This document shows positions 43,895-53,281 of a DNA stretch of 64,000 nucleotides, in pieces. Below the pieces are notes generated by a model that worked only from the letters and a program-made list of their open reading frames with translations, was not told where the DNA came from and did no database searches. The translations under genes were made by a program, and so were the position numbers. Each line of letters opens with the position of its first letter. Position 1 is the first letter of the stretch. Origin of the DNA: Streptomyces sp. DG2A-72 (GTDB taxonomy: Bacteria > Actinomycetota > Actinomycetes > Streptomycetales > Streptomycetaceae); the NCBI RefSeq assembly GCF_030499575.1, contig NZ_JASTLC010000001.1, positions 10,130,001-10,194,000 on the forward strand, in the 5' to 3' direction.

Positions 43895-44149
43895 GTCGGC
43901 CTCAGCCCCCTGTCGTGCACGTCGATTCGAAACGTGGCACTTTCGGGTATGGCGGTAATCCTCGCCGTCGCGTCAGTTGACAAGGCATTGCGGAACCGGG
44001 CCAGCCGGTATCACCCGTATCTGGTCGAGTCTCGATCCGAACGGTGCTCTGGGAGTCATTTGCGTTCGCTGTCCTGGAGAAGTCGAAGAATGATGCTCTG
44101 GAGCATAGAGGCGAATTCTCCGCAAGTTGCATGGGCTGTGATAGAGCAG

Positions 44150-44191
44150 GCGCTTAGAAGGCACGTGCTCTATCCACTGAGCTACGGGGGC
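44150..44191 (-). pseudogene. 5' half of a tRNA-Arg (anticodon TCT)
   Basis: Read on the minus strand from 44191, GCCCCCGTAGCTCAGTGGAT followed by AGAGCACGTGCCTTCTAAGC gives a 7-nt acceptor half, a full D-arm (GCTC…GAGC) and an anticodon arm with loop CTTCTAA. The T-arm and 3' acceptor strand are absent; the next bases do not form GGTTCGAATCC. A tRNA broken in the anticodon stem is a typical scar of an integrative element or rearrangement. Confidence 0.75.
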
Positions 44192-44401
44192 TGACCTGCA
44201 TAAACGCAGCTTCCTTGCGCTGTCCCCCGAGGCCCGGGGGATACATGGGGGAATCGTAGATTCCCGGTGGCCGGGGGACGCGTGCTTTCTCCGGCCGGGC
44301 CGTACGTACGATCTCACACTACCTTCACGCCTCCGAAGCCCCTCGCGGAAACAAACCCGTACCTGATCGGCGTTGGTGATCACCGAGCCGAGGAGGGGAA
44401 G

Positions 44402-45292
44402 GTGTCGGGCCTGAAGCTGTTCCACACGACGAATAGCGGCGTGACCGAGGTCCCGCCGCGCCTTGCTGAGGTAGAGGCGGACGTGCAGGACCTCATCGAG
44501 GCGCACATGGAGACGATGCTGGGTGTGCGGTTCCTGGCGAGCGAGTACGTCATCGACTGTGTCGATGGCGGGCGGATCGACTCGCTGGGAGTCGACGAGA
44601 ATTTTGCACCCGTCGTCGTGGAGTACAAGCGCGGTACGGATGCCGGTGTGATCAACCAGGGCCTGTACTACATGGCGTGGCTCATGGCCGATAAGGACGC
44701 CTTCCGGAACCTGGTCCGCGACCGATTCGGGGCGTCGGCCGCGTCCCAGATCCTGTGGAGCGCACCCCGGCTGATCTGTGTCGCTGGCGACTTCACCCGC
44801 TACGACGCGCACGCCGTGAGTGAGCACCGGCGCTCGATCGACCTGGTCCGCTACCGGTACTTCGGCAACGACCTCATCGGCCTTGAGACCGTGGCTTCCG
44901 TCAACGGGCATTCGGCCACGGGCAGGCGGATTCGCCGGCGCGGGGCCGGGGCGAGGTCTGCCTGTGTACAGGGCGGAGCCCTGGCGGAGTTGGCAGAGGC
45001 GGTCGACGAGGTCTTGCTCGGCCTTGGGGAGGGGATCACCCGGGTCCAGCGCAAGCAGTACGCGGCCTATCAGCGGCTGCGGAACTTCGCCTGCGTCTGT
45101 CCGCCGCAGCAGACCAAGCTCCTCGTCTACCTCAAGGCCGACCCGAAGGCGGTCGACATCGTCCCCGGTCTCACCCGGGACGTGACGGGGCTCGGTCACC
45201 ACGGCACAGGCGACCTGGAGGTGCAGCTGCGTACGGAGCGGGACCTGGAGCGTGCCCAGGACCTGTTCCGCCTCAGCTACGCCGCGGCGTAG
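44402..45292 (+). CDS. PD-(D/E)XK nuclease-like protein with DUF5655-type C-terminus
   Basis: This protein has 296 residues from GTG 44402, with GAGGAGGGG upstream. The nuclease-like core has DCVDGGRIDSLGVDEN, then VVVEYKRGTDAGVINQGLYY with an E-x-K pair (about residues 73-90). The C-terminal about 120 residues (VDEVLLGLGEGITRVQRKQY, YLKADPKAVDIVPGLT) fit DUF5655, a putative DNA-associated domain. Related proteins are found as standalone enzymes and near defence genes. It lies just before the CRISPR array, on the opposite strand to cas. Confidence 0.75.
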   Translation: MSGLKLFHTTNSGVTEVPPRLAEVEADVQDLIEAHMETMLGVRFLASEYVIDCVDGGRIDSLGVDENFAPVVVEYKRGTDAGVINQGLYYMAWLMADKDAFRNLVRDRFGASAASQILWSAPRLICVAGDFTRYDAHAVSEHRRSIDLVRYRYFGNDLIGLETVASVNGHSATGRRIRRRGAGARSACVQGGALAELAEAVDEVLLGLGEGITRVQRKQYAAYQRLRNFACVCPPQQTKLLVYLKADPKAVDIVPGLTRDVTGLGHHGTGDLEVQLRTERDLERAQDLFRLSYAAA

Positions 45293-45404
45293 GGATCGCT
45301 CGCCGACACGCTGACCCAATCGGAGTGTGGAGCTGTGGGTTGTCGTCGTGATGGTGCCTTTCGACGCGACGAGCAGGGAATGGCGGTGGACCACCAATAG
45401 TGCG

Positions 45405-45437
45405 GAGGATCCCCGGTTTCGCTAACCGGGGATCCTC
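45405..45437. terminator. Hairpin beyond the CRISPR array, homologous to one at 52405
   Basis: A perfect 14-bp stem GAGGATCCCCGGTT (45405-45418) with AACCGGGGATCCTC (45424-45437) has a 5-base loop. The bases around it (GCGGAGGA, GGTTTCGCTAACCGG, CTATGT) recur at 52400 with compensating changes in the stem. It lies 28 bp beyond the last repeat in the direction the array would be transcribed, so a terminator role is possible. Confidence 0.6.
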
Positions 45438-45465
45438 TGCTATGTATCGCCCTGCCCGTGGTGCG

Positions 45466-46333
45466 GTTGCGGAATCTCCTGGGCTGATGACGAGACGAGG
45501 CGGCGCTCGGTCACCCACGCCTTCCTCAGGTTTCGAATGCACGTGGGCTAATAACGACCCACTGGAACGGCGATCCCGACCGTCTACGGCTCAGGTTTCG
45601 AACCCTCCTGAGCTTATGGCGAGGGAAAGTCCTGGAGCCGGCCGACATCCGCATGATCCCGTTTCAAACCCTCTTGGGCTGATGACGACGGTGGTGACCT
45701 CCAGCAGGCGGCCGTCGTATTGGTTTCGAACCCTCCTGGGCTAATGACGGCGACCCCGATGATCCCTCAGGGCCGTCCCGTGCGGACGTTTCGAACCCTC
45801 CTGGGCTGATAACGACGGGCATAGCGTGGACATCCAGCCGTACACCAGTACGTTTCGAACCCTGCTGGGCTGATGACGACCACGGCGATTCGGTGGGAAG
45901 AACTGCCCACCTGGATGTTTCGAACCCTCCTGGGGCTGATGACGACGATGGACGGGCTGAGCGATCACGACATCGTTGTGGTGTTTCGAACCCTCCGGGC
46001 TGATGACGACCGCCCGCAGTGACCACCCGGTCACGCGGCTGATGCGATTTCGAACCCTCCGGGGCTGATGACGACCAGGCGGTAATGCGCGGCGATCCGG
46101 TCGACGTCATGTTTCGATCCCTCTTGGGCTGATGACGACACGGCGCACCGCCTTCCACCGCCGCCATGTGCTGGCGTTGCGAACCCTCCTGGGCTGATGA
46201 CGACGGAACTCCTCGGCCTTGAGCCCGGCACCTCCGCCACTTTTCGAACCCTCCTGGGCGACGACTACGGCGTGAGTACCGTCGCATCTGGCTGCGCTGA
46301 TCAGGTTGCGATCCCTCCTCGCCGATCAAGCCA
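45466..46333 (-). CRISPR. CRISPR array, 14 degenerate 29-bp repeats
   Basis: Repeats begin at 45466, 45530, 45595, 45661, 45723, 45788, 45852, 45917, 45983, 46047, 46111, 46176, 46241 and 46305, spaced 62-66 bp, with 13 different spacers of about 33-40 bp. The plus-strand consensus is GTTTCGAACCCTCCTGGGCT followed by GATGACGAC. In the cas direction it ends in TTCGAAAC, as expected for a type I handle. No repeat matches the consensus exactly; three have internal 1-4 base indels. The last copy overlaps the cas3 stop, so there is no room for a leader. Confidence 0.93.
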
Positions 46334-48735
46334 GCTCTTCCTTCCGGTACGTGGCACCCGGATCTCGTACGGCGGTGAGCCCGTGCTCGCTGCTGTAGGC
46401 GCCGTCGATGACGTACACCTTCAACTCCGTGTCGTAGCGCGCTCGGGGAACGGCGCTGGCGGGCAGTGGGATGAGGTAGTCGTCGGCGAGGAGTCGGCCG
46501 GCGCGGCCTCGTGCTTGGTCGAGTGCGGCGGCGTAGCTGCTGCGGTCTTCGGTGAGGATGGCTTCGGTGCCGTCGAAGAGTTCATCGAACCGCTCTGCGA
46601 GGTCGTCGCGGCTGTCGAAGGGATAGGTGAAGTCCAGGAATGTGGCGGCGAATTGGTCTCGGTGGAAGAGCACGTCCTTTCGCCATGCTGTGCCCCAGTC
46701 GGTGGCGTAGATCTGGTTGAGCCATCCGGTGATGTCGTTCTCGTCGACGGGCTGTCCGTCGTGTGCGGTGAGGATGCGCCAGGCCGCCTGGGTGGGGGCC
46801 TGCGGGTAAATGCCGTCGGCGAACCATTTGCCCGGTGCATTCTGGCGCGGGGTGTAGCGGGCGGCGTGCACGATGACGTCGGTCGGGGGCCGGGCGGCGA
46901 TCCGGTTGGCCCGGCCGAATCTCTGGGCCAGGGCTTCGAGGTCGGCGGCGGCGGTGAACAGCACGTCGAAGTCGACGTCCATGGAGACTCCGAGAACCTG
47001 CGTGGAGACGACCAGGCCCGGCAGCCGGTCACCCCTCCGGGTGCGGTCGACGCTGTGGCGTTCGGTGATGTGCTGTTCCAGCGGTTGCGGTCGCGGCGCT
47101 TGAAACGGGAGTGCAGCATGGCCGCGGCCTCCGGTCCGAACAGCCTGCGTGCGATGGGGCCGAGTTGGTCGTAGAGCTGCTGGGCCTGGCGGATGTTGTT
47201 TGCGACGACGAGGACGGATTCACCGTTGTGTAGGCGTTCGGTGATCTCGGCGATCGCGGCCGGGTCGGTGAGGTGGTGGGGGCGGGTGCGGATGCGGTGC
47301 CGGGCTGGCTGGTGGCTGTCGGAGTCGTCGGTGCGGGTCACGGTGCCGGCGAGGGTGTCTTCGATGAGCTCGGCGAGGGCGTCGGGCAGGGTGGCGGACA
47401 GGACGGCGAAACGTCCGCCGAGCCGTTCCAGCAGGCTCATCATGGCCAGGATGTAGCCGAGCCGTTTGGTGTCGTAGGCGTGCAACTCGTCCATGATGAA
47501 CACCGAGTTCGCTCCGTCCACGAGCAGGGAGGAGTGGGCCGCTCCGACCAGCGCGGCGCGCAGCAGCTGGTAGGGGTGGTGATCCTGACCGTCTCCTTGA
47601 ACAGCCGGGTGGCTGCCTGCCGGGCCACTGCTTTGCGCGCGGCGGTCACCCGTTCGGCGTCCCCGTCCTCCGGGCACACCGCGTTGGTCAGGTGGTAGGC
47701 GGCTGCTCGCCCGTGTGCCACGCCGACCTGGTCTGCCGAGCCCAGTTCCCGAGTGGTGCGGTCCGCGTTGGCGTTGATCGACGCGAGGTAGGGGAGCGTG
47801 TAAAAGACGCGGGCCACGCCCTGTCCCGCGGCGTGCATGGTGGCGGTCTGGCGGCAGGCCCACAGCCAGGCGGCCTCGGTCTTGCCGCTGCCGGTCCTGG
47901 ACCTGAGCAGCAGGTGGTTTTCGACCGCCGCTGCGCGCCGCTGGTGCGGTCGCAGGCTGTAGCCCTTGGCGGTGATGGCCGCCTCCAGCCGGGCAGCGAA
48001 GGCTGGGCCCATGGGCTGGGTGAGGTGCAGCTTTCCGTGGGCGGAGGAGAGGTGGTCGGCCATGGTCACAGCGCCCTGGAGCAGTACCGCTACCAGTCCC
48101 TCCCCCGGGTCGGCCCCGTACTCCCAGCGGTCCAGCAGCCTATTCAGCTCTGTGTGGGCCTGGGAGACCCAGTCCGCGCCGGCGGACAGCGGCTTGACCG
48201 GTAGTCCCGCTGCGGACGCGGTCTCGTAGAGCCATGCGGCCAACTCGTCCGCAGCGGCCTGGTCGAGGGAAGAAAACCGTGCCCGCCACTCCCCGACCGG
48301 CGCTGCCCCGTACAGCGCGGCAAGCGATCTGGGGGAGTTCGTCAACGACCGGTGGTGGGTGGCGACGGCGGCCGCCACCCATGCCCGCAGCTCGTCGTCC
48401 GCAACCAGCTCGACGAATCCCAGGGAGAGCACCTCGTGGCGCTCTCCCCATACAGGCCCCCCGGCGAGCATGGCCTGGCAGCCGTCGGGGATCTTCCCCG
48501 CATCGTGCAGCAGATCGGCCAGGGCAACCGTGTCCCAGAAGCGAGCTAGAACCCCGGCGACGACTGTGATCTGGCCGGTGCGCTCGGCCACGAGCCGGGC
48601 CGCGTCCAGGGCCGCGCTCAGGTGAACCGTCAACGGTTCGGCCGGCCAGTAGCCTCTGGCGCTCTTGGCCAGCACCCGGGACAGCACCGTGGCCCTCTCA
48701 AGTCCTCGTGACCCTGGTGGGGTTGATGACTGCAT
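46326..48735 (-). pseudogene. cas3: Cas3 HD-nuclease/helicase, two frameshifts
   Basis: The first segment holds the HD domain: HLSAALDAARLVAER, LADLLHDAGKIPDG, ATHHRS. It then has Walker A RSRTGSGKTEAAWLWA (about residue 285). The frame changes near 47590, and the second segment has FIMDELHAYDTKRLGYILAM (motif II, DELH) and FAVLSATLPDAL (motif III). It changes again near 47085, and the last segment has AQRFGRANRIAARP (motif VI) and runs to 46326. All motifs are kept, so the gene decayed recently or the breaks are sequencing indels. It is the target-degrading enzyme of the type I system. Confidence 0.88.
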
Positions 48736-48741
48736 GCGTCT

Positions 48742-49401
48742 CTATGCCTCTGCGGTCGCGGGGTGGGCGGGTGGAAGCAGGGTGACGGCCTGCCCGGTGG
48801 GGGTGCTGTAGCTGTCGGGAACGGTGGCGGTGGTGGTGCCGGTGGCGTCGTAGCGGTAGGTGCCCCACACGGTGCGGGCTCTGTCCATGCGGATCGCCGT
48901 GGGTAGACGCAATGCTGTGCCGGCGGTGCCGGGCCGGTCCTCGACCAGGGCACCGCCCTGTTCGCCCGGGTTTCGCGCCAGATCGATGGTGTTGAGGTAG
49001 AGACCGACGAGGTCTTGGTTGCGGCCGAGGCGTAGCGGCCAGAGCGGGCGGCGCAGGATGCTGTGCCACCGCTCGGGCTGGTCGGTGATCCAGACCGTCA
49101 GGGTGGTGAAGGCCAGGAACTCGCGGTCCTTGGGGTTGGACTTGGTGGGACGGCCTTCGGCGTCGAGGGGGTGGTAGGTCTCCAGGTCGACGCCCTGGCC
49201 TCGGGCGTGGAAGGCCATGGCGAACTGGAAGGTCTCGGCGATGTGCTGCCAGCCGCCGGCCGCGGCGGCGAGCATGCCGCCGACCGTGGAGGGCGGCGGG
49301 CAGGGCAGACCGACCTGGACCCCGGAGTACAGCGGATTGCGGAAGCTGGCGGCCGGGGCGGTGAACGTGGCCTGAAGTGCCGTGATGGGTCCGGTGGTCA
49401 T
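48742..49401 (-). CDS. cas5: Cas5 Cascade subunit
   Basis: This is a 219-residue RAMP protein. The N-terminus PITALQATFTAPAASFRNPL and PPSTVGGMLAAAAGGWQHIA is the Cas5 signature (strand, then R-x-P-x(n)-P-P-x-[ST]-x-x-G). It would bind the 5' handle of crRNA. The frame is intact. It overlaps cas7 by ATGA and ends 6 bp before cas3. Confidence 0.85.
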   Translation of the reverse strand: MTTGPITALQATFTAPAASFRNPLYSGVQVGLPCPPPSTVGGMLAAAAGGWQHIAETFQFAMAFHARGQGVDLETYHPLDAEGRPTKSNPKDREFLAFTTLTVWITDQPERWHSILRRPLWPLRLGRNQDLVGLYLNTIDLARNPGEQGGALVEDRPGTAGTALRLPTAIRMDRARTVWGTYRYDATGTTTATVPDSYSTPTGQAVTLLPPAHPATAEA

Positions 49402-50440
49402 GCTTTGGCGTCCTCGAACCAGGCGTCGTGGGTGCCGTCTTCGATCTCCTGGGCGAGGCCGTTGAGGATGGTGCGCGGGTGGTCGATCACCACGGCGTTC
49501 GCGGTGATGAGGTCGGCGAGGTCGGCGAGGTCGCGGCGGGCGCGGTCGCGCTGGTCACCGAGGAATCCGGGCGCCCACCCGATGCGTACCGGGCCGTCGA
49601 GCTCGTCACGCCACGCGGCAATCTCCTCGGTGAGGGTGTCGGCGGCGAAGACGGGCTTGCCGTCCTTGTTGGCCAGGACGCGGGTGAAGGGGTTGACGCC
49701 GCCCTTCATCGGAGCGAGGAGGATGAGGGCCGGAGTGCGGTCGCCGTAGTGGGCGGCGGGCTTGGCGCCTCCGCGCAGGGCAGCGAGGGTGCGCAGCACG
49801 AGCGCGGCGCGGCGGGGCGGCGTTCGGCGATGTCGAGGACGAGTGCCGACACTCCGCGGAACGTGGCCTCGGTGGCGCCCGCCGCTACCGCTTCCTCTGC
49901 GGCTTGGGGGAACAGGGCGATGCGGATGCCCTGGCCGTCGGTCTCGAAGGTGCCGACGCGGGGCAGGTCGAGGTTGATGTCGCCGGCGCACACGGCGGTG
50001 TAGAACTCGTGCTCGTGGATGACGGGGCTGTCGTCGGCAGCGAATCCGCGCGTCATGGTGCCGAAGTCCGAGGCGGGTCGCTGGGGGGTGACGCTGACGA
50101 AGGTGCCGGTGGCAAGCACGGTGTCCCGCTGGCACGAGCTGTCCGATCCCTTGACGGCGACCATGTAGCCGAACAGGTCGTCGTCGGCGAACAGGTCGGG
50201 CCGGCCGTTGGTGTACGCCTGCTGCTTTTTGCCCTTGCCCTCGCGGATGACGGGGGAGATGGGCTCGTCGGCGGGGAGGCTGTCGCGCAGCCAGCGGCGC
50301 ACGGCCTGGGGGGAGATGTAGGGGTAGGTGTCGCGGCCGACCTGCATTTTCTTGACGGTGCCGACGTTGTCCTGGCCGCGTCCGTTGTTGGGGGCGCCGG
50401 CCTGGATGTCGAGTGCGAGCTTTCCGGCGAGGTGCGTCAC
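49398..50440 (-). pseudogene. cas7: Cas7 (DevR/Cst2 type) backbone subunit, one frameshift
   Basis: The N-terminal segment from 50440 reads GKLALDIQAGAPNNGRGQDN, VKKMQVGRDTYPYISPQAVR and GYMVAVKGSDSSCQRDTV, typical of the Cst2/DevR family. The frame breaks near 49815. The second segment (ALVLRTLAALRGGAKPAAHY, MKGGVNPFTRVLANKDGKP) runs to 49398. As the crRNA-binding backbone of Cascade, an unrepaired break here would stop interference. Confidence 0.85.
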
Positions 50441-51906
50441 GGGGTGATTCCTTCCTCAAGGGCTTCGGTGTCGGTGGGGTCGATGGCATCGGGGTCGAAG
50501 TCCTCGACGATGGTTTTGGCGTCCTTGGGCTGCCAGCCGCGCCTGTGCAGGTCGGCGAGGACGGAGGTCAGCAGGTATTGGCGGAAGAACCAGGCGTTGT
50601 TGTCCTGGCTGGGGGAGAACAGCAGCTCGAAGCCGTTCTCGGTGATCAGCGGTGCGTTGTCGTCGGGCCGAGTCAGGACCCATTCGACGGAGTGGCGCTG
50701 CAGCCAATTGCGCAGCTCTGTGCCGCGGCCGGCGCGGAACAGGGCGTGGAAGCCAGTGAGTTTGCCCCCGGTGTCGTCGGGCTTGAACAGCGCGGCGACG
50801 CTCTGTGCGGTCTGGCGGATTTCGGCGCGATCCTTTTCGTCCATGTGCATCACCTCGTGCAGGTAGGAGCTGATCAGTTCGGCGACGGCCGGGGACTCGG
50901 GTACCGGCAGGCCGCAGGTCTGGGTGCGGGCGGTCAGGTAGGCAGCGAGAACGGCGGGGATGCTCTCGGGGCGGTTGAACACCCGCCAGGCGAGGTTCTG
51001 TGCGCCGCTGCCTTTGTCGGTGCGGCAGGCACGCAGGAGGCATCGGAATCCGGTGCGCCGGGAGGGCAGACGCGTCGTGGTGCGCAGCCACTCGGCAAGC
51101 GGCTGATCCACTGCATGTGCGTCGAACGCCTGGTCCTGGTTGTTGTTCTTGAAGACCAGGAGCTCGACCCCGGCCGTGACCCGGTGCTCGTAGTGGCGTA
51201 GCGCCGCCAGCGCGGCGACCTCCGGCTTCGGGGCGGTTGGCTTCTGCCCGGTCGTGAGCAGCAGCTCGTTGCGCCTGACCTGCTGGCGGGTTGTGTGCGC
51301 GGTCAGACGCTCGTCCCATGTGTGCAGGGCGGTGAACGAGCCGCCGGTCAGGTGGCATCCGAACGGCAGGGCGTAAAAGGAACACAGGCAGGGCCAGCAC
51401 AACGCAAGCCCGGCGTGACCGCGCGGAGTCGTGTTGCGGTGAATGATCGCCTCGGCGAGGACGACGTCCTTCTTGCCGTAGAAACCCACCGCCGCCGCGC
51501 CGCACAGCACGCATTCTGTCTGCGGCCAGGTCTCCGGTGCGGGGATGGTGCGCCACCGCTGGATGAACTCGCCCAGTGTGGAGCCGTTCTTCGCCTTGAA
51601 CGTCTCAGTCAGCTCGCTTGCGGGCTTCTTCTTGTAGACCTGCGCCGTGTTGTTGTGGATCGGGCTGTTGGGCCACAGGCTGTACGAGCAGGCGAGGAGG
51701 AAGCCGTCTTCAGTATTCTTGTCGCGCGCGTGGGCAGCTGTCACAGCGGCCGCAGTCAGCTTGGCGGTGGCATCGGTGAACCTGGTGCCGACCACCTCGT
51801 CCGGATGCCGTACTCCGGCCAATGCAGCCAAGGTGAAAGCCCCGACTCGCTGCAGGGGATGCGGCGAGAACCGTAACGCGCTCTGTTCGGAGGGCAGTTC
51901 ACTCAC
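50437..51906 (-). CDS. cas8: Cas8 large subunit, type I-B-like
   Basis: This protein has 489 residues from GTG 51906, overlapping the cas6 remnant's stop by GTGA. The N-terminus LRFSPHPLQRVGAFTLAALA is followed at about 145 by TECVLCGAAAVGFYGKKD and then ALCWPCLCSFYALPFGCHL, giving two C-x2-C pairs, a zinc-finger-like feature seen in Cst1-type Cas8. The rest is helical. It is intact and would recognise the PAM. Subtype is inferred from gene order and the DevR-type Cas7. Confidence 0.75.
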   Translation of the reverse strand: MSELPSEQSALRFSPHPLQRVGAFTLAALAGVRHPDEVVGTRFTDATAKLTAAAVTAAHARDKNTEDGFLLACSYSLWPNSPIHNNTAQVYKKKPASELTETFKAKNGSTLGEFIQRWRTIPAPETWPQTECVLCGAAAVGFYGKKDVVLAEAIIHRNTTPRGHAGLALCWPCLCSFYALPFGCHLTGGSFTALHTWDERLTAHTTRQQVRRNELLLTTGQKPTAPKPEVAALAALRHYEHRVTAGVELLVFKNNNQDQAFDAHAVDQPLAEWLRTTTRLPSRRTGFRCLLRACRTDKGSGAQNLAWRVFNRPESIPAVLAAYLTARTQTCGLPVPESPAVAELISSYLHEVMHMDEKDRAEIRQTAQSVAALFKPDDTGGKLTGFHALFRAGRGTELRNWLQRHSVEWVLTRPDDNAPLITENGFELLFSPSQDNNAWFFRQYLLTSVLADLHRRGWQPKDAKTIVEDFDPDAIDPTDTEALEEGITP

Positions 51907-52175
51907 GCGACCACCCATCCGAACCCGGCCGCGGTCTGCTGGCCCAGCCCCGCCGACCACAGCGCGGCCAGTGCGGCGGCACCGCCGCTGACCTCGACCT
52001 CCACCGGTACACCGGTCCGCTGCCCGGAATGGCCCCGGCCGGTCACCCTGTACGGGCGGCGCGGCCCGATCCACGTGACCGCCTCAAGCCGAATATCCGG
52101 CTCATGCCCGAAGGTCTCCGCACGGCGGTTGAGGTTGCGCTCCAGCGCCACCGGGTACCCGGGATCCTCAGGCAT
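51903..52175 (-). pseudogene. cas6: Cas6 C-terminal remnant
   Basis: Ninety residues start at ATG 52175 (MPEDPGYPVALERNLNRRAE). The end LAALWSAGLGQQTAAGFGWV is the glycine-rich Cas6 signature. Full Cas6 is about 230-260 residues, so the first RAMP domain with the catalytic His region is missing. The ATG overlaps the stop of the upstream small gene (TGATG). Without it the repeats would not be processed. Confidence 0.7.
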
Positions 52176-52351
52176 CAGCGCACGGACGGGGCGACGACGC
52201 GCATCGCGTCGCCCCACAGTTCCCCGCCGGCCACCCCCTTCAGGACGACGACGGTGTCGCTGGCCTGGAAGTGCTGGTGCGTGATGTCCCGGTCGGGAGT
52301 GAGCGGGTCGGGCGTCGGCGCGAAGGCCGAAGTGGGCGGGGGCTGGGACAT
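52175..52351 (-). CDS. 58-residue protein upstream of the cas6 remnant
   Basis: ATG 52351 is preceded by GGAAGGAA. The peptide MSQPPPTSAFAPTPDPLTPD… continues DTVVVLKGVAGGELWGDAMR. It is Pro-rich and then polar, and I do not recognise it. Its stop overlaps the ATG of the cas6 remnant, so it is the first gene of the cas operon as it now stands. It may be an unrelated small gene fused by deletion to the cas locus. Confidence 0.45.
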   Translation of the reverse strand: MSQPPPTSAFAPTPDPLTPDRDITHQHFQASDTVVVLKGVAGGELWGDAMRVVAPSVR

Positions 52352-52404
52352 GCGGTTCCTTCCACGCAATCGGTGGCGGGGTGGGAGGAACAATGGTCCG
52401 GAGG

Positions 52405-52429
52405 AACGCCGGTTTGGCTAACCGGCGTT
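52405..52429. terminator. Hairpin upstream of the cas operon, homologous to one at 45405
   Basis: AACGCCGGTT (52405-52414) and AACCGGCGTT (52420-52429) form a perfect 10-bp stem with a 5-base loop. Flanks CGGAGGA and CCGGCTATGT match those of the hairpin at 45405-45437. The stems differ in sequence but both stay paired. Confidence 0.55.
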
Positions 52430-52451
52430 TCCCGGCTATGTTCCCCAGCCG

Positions 52452-52898
52452 TCAGCGGAACGGGTTCTGCGTACCGCGGTCGTTCTCGCCTGCAGCGTCG
52501 AGGAGTTCGAGCAGGTCACTGCCTTCGGCGTCGCGCTGGTCAATCCACCATCCGGCGAGGGTGATGGCGCGGGCCTTCTCCTCCAGCTCCGCCCAGTCCG
52601 CCTCGTCCCAGGTCCCTTCCACGACCAGCGCGGTGTGCGCGGCCGTCATCAGCTGGTGGCGGGAGCGCTCGCCCAACTCCAGGGCTTTGGCCGGGCCTTC
52701 CCACTGCGGCATGTCGAACTGCTTCGCCCACTCGACGGCAGCCTCCTGCTCAGGGGCGGGCTTGGCCGCGAGCCACTCCACCTTGGACTCGGTGTCGGCG
52801 TCGCGCGCCGCCTTCCAGCAGCCGGTGCTTCTCTGCGCTTCACTCGTAGCCGTGTCGGTGAAGGTCGAGCACGGCGTGGCGGGTACGGCGGACGTCAT
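52452..52898 (-). CDS. Conserved Streptomyces hypothetical protein, helical
   Basis: This protein has up to 148 residues; the true start is uncertain because the first 35 residues look unrelated. The body is charged and helical (APEQEAAVEWAKQFDMPQWE, ADWAELEEKARAITLAGWWI) and ends LLDAAGENDRGTQNPFR. A second copy of its C-terminal third lies at 54221-54391. Such proteins are common in Streptomyces accessory DNA. The role is unknown. Confidence 0.5.
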   Translation of the reverse strand: MTSAVPATPCSTFTDTATSEAQRSTGCWKAARDADTESKVEWLAAKPAPEQEAAVEWAKQFDMPQWEGPAKALELGERSRHQLMTAAHTALVVEGTWDEADWAELEEKARAITLAGWWIDQRDAEGSDLLELLDAAGENDRGTQNPFR

Positions 52899-53281
52899 CT
52901 TGCTCGTGCTGGTGGACCTAGTACAGGCAGGAACTCGCGGACCGGGTCGAACTGTTCACGGATCAGGAACCAGTCGGCCAAGTGTGCGGCGTAGCGGCGA
53001 CCACAAAGTCGTGGTCGAGATCGGCATCGAAGCGGAAGTGGTCGGACAGAGACGATTCCTTATCCGCGCGATCAGCGTTGCGCCGCCGCGGCCCGGGGCG
53101 TGGGCGGCGGTGCGGGGCGGGTGGTGAGCAGCCGCCGAGCGGGTACGGACAGAGCCGCCCGCCCGGTACGGCGCGGGCTTGACTGGCTTGACTACTCGAA
53201 CGCTTCGCTGTCGGGGAGCCAGGGCATCGTTCTACGGTCTCCAGCGGGCATTGTCAGTGGCAGGGGTTAGCGTTCTGCAGC
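52899..53281. other. Intergenic stretch, nothing firm
   Basis: About 380 bp between divergent genes. No open frame shows a family, and no strong repeat was noticed. Confidence 0.35.

Noticed and set aside
43973..45397. Long minus-strand open frame including APVAQWIEHVPSKRL
   Set aside because: That peptide is the usual false translation of a tRNA gene, here the tRNA-Arg remnant; the remainder is antisense to the nuclease-like gene.
46305..46333. CRISPR leader between cas3 and the array
   Set aside because: The last repeat copy overlaps the cas3 stop, leaving no space for a leader on that side.
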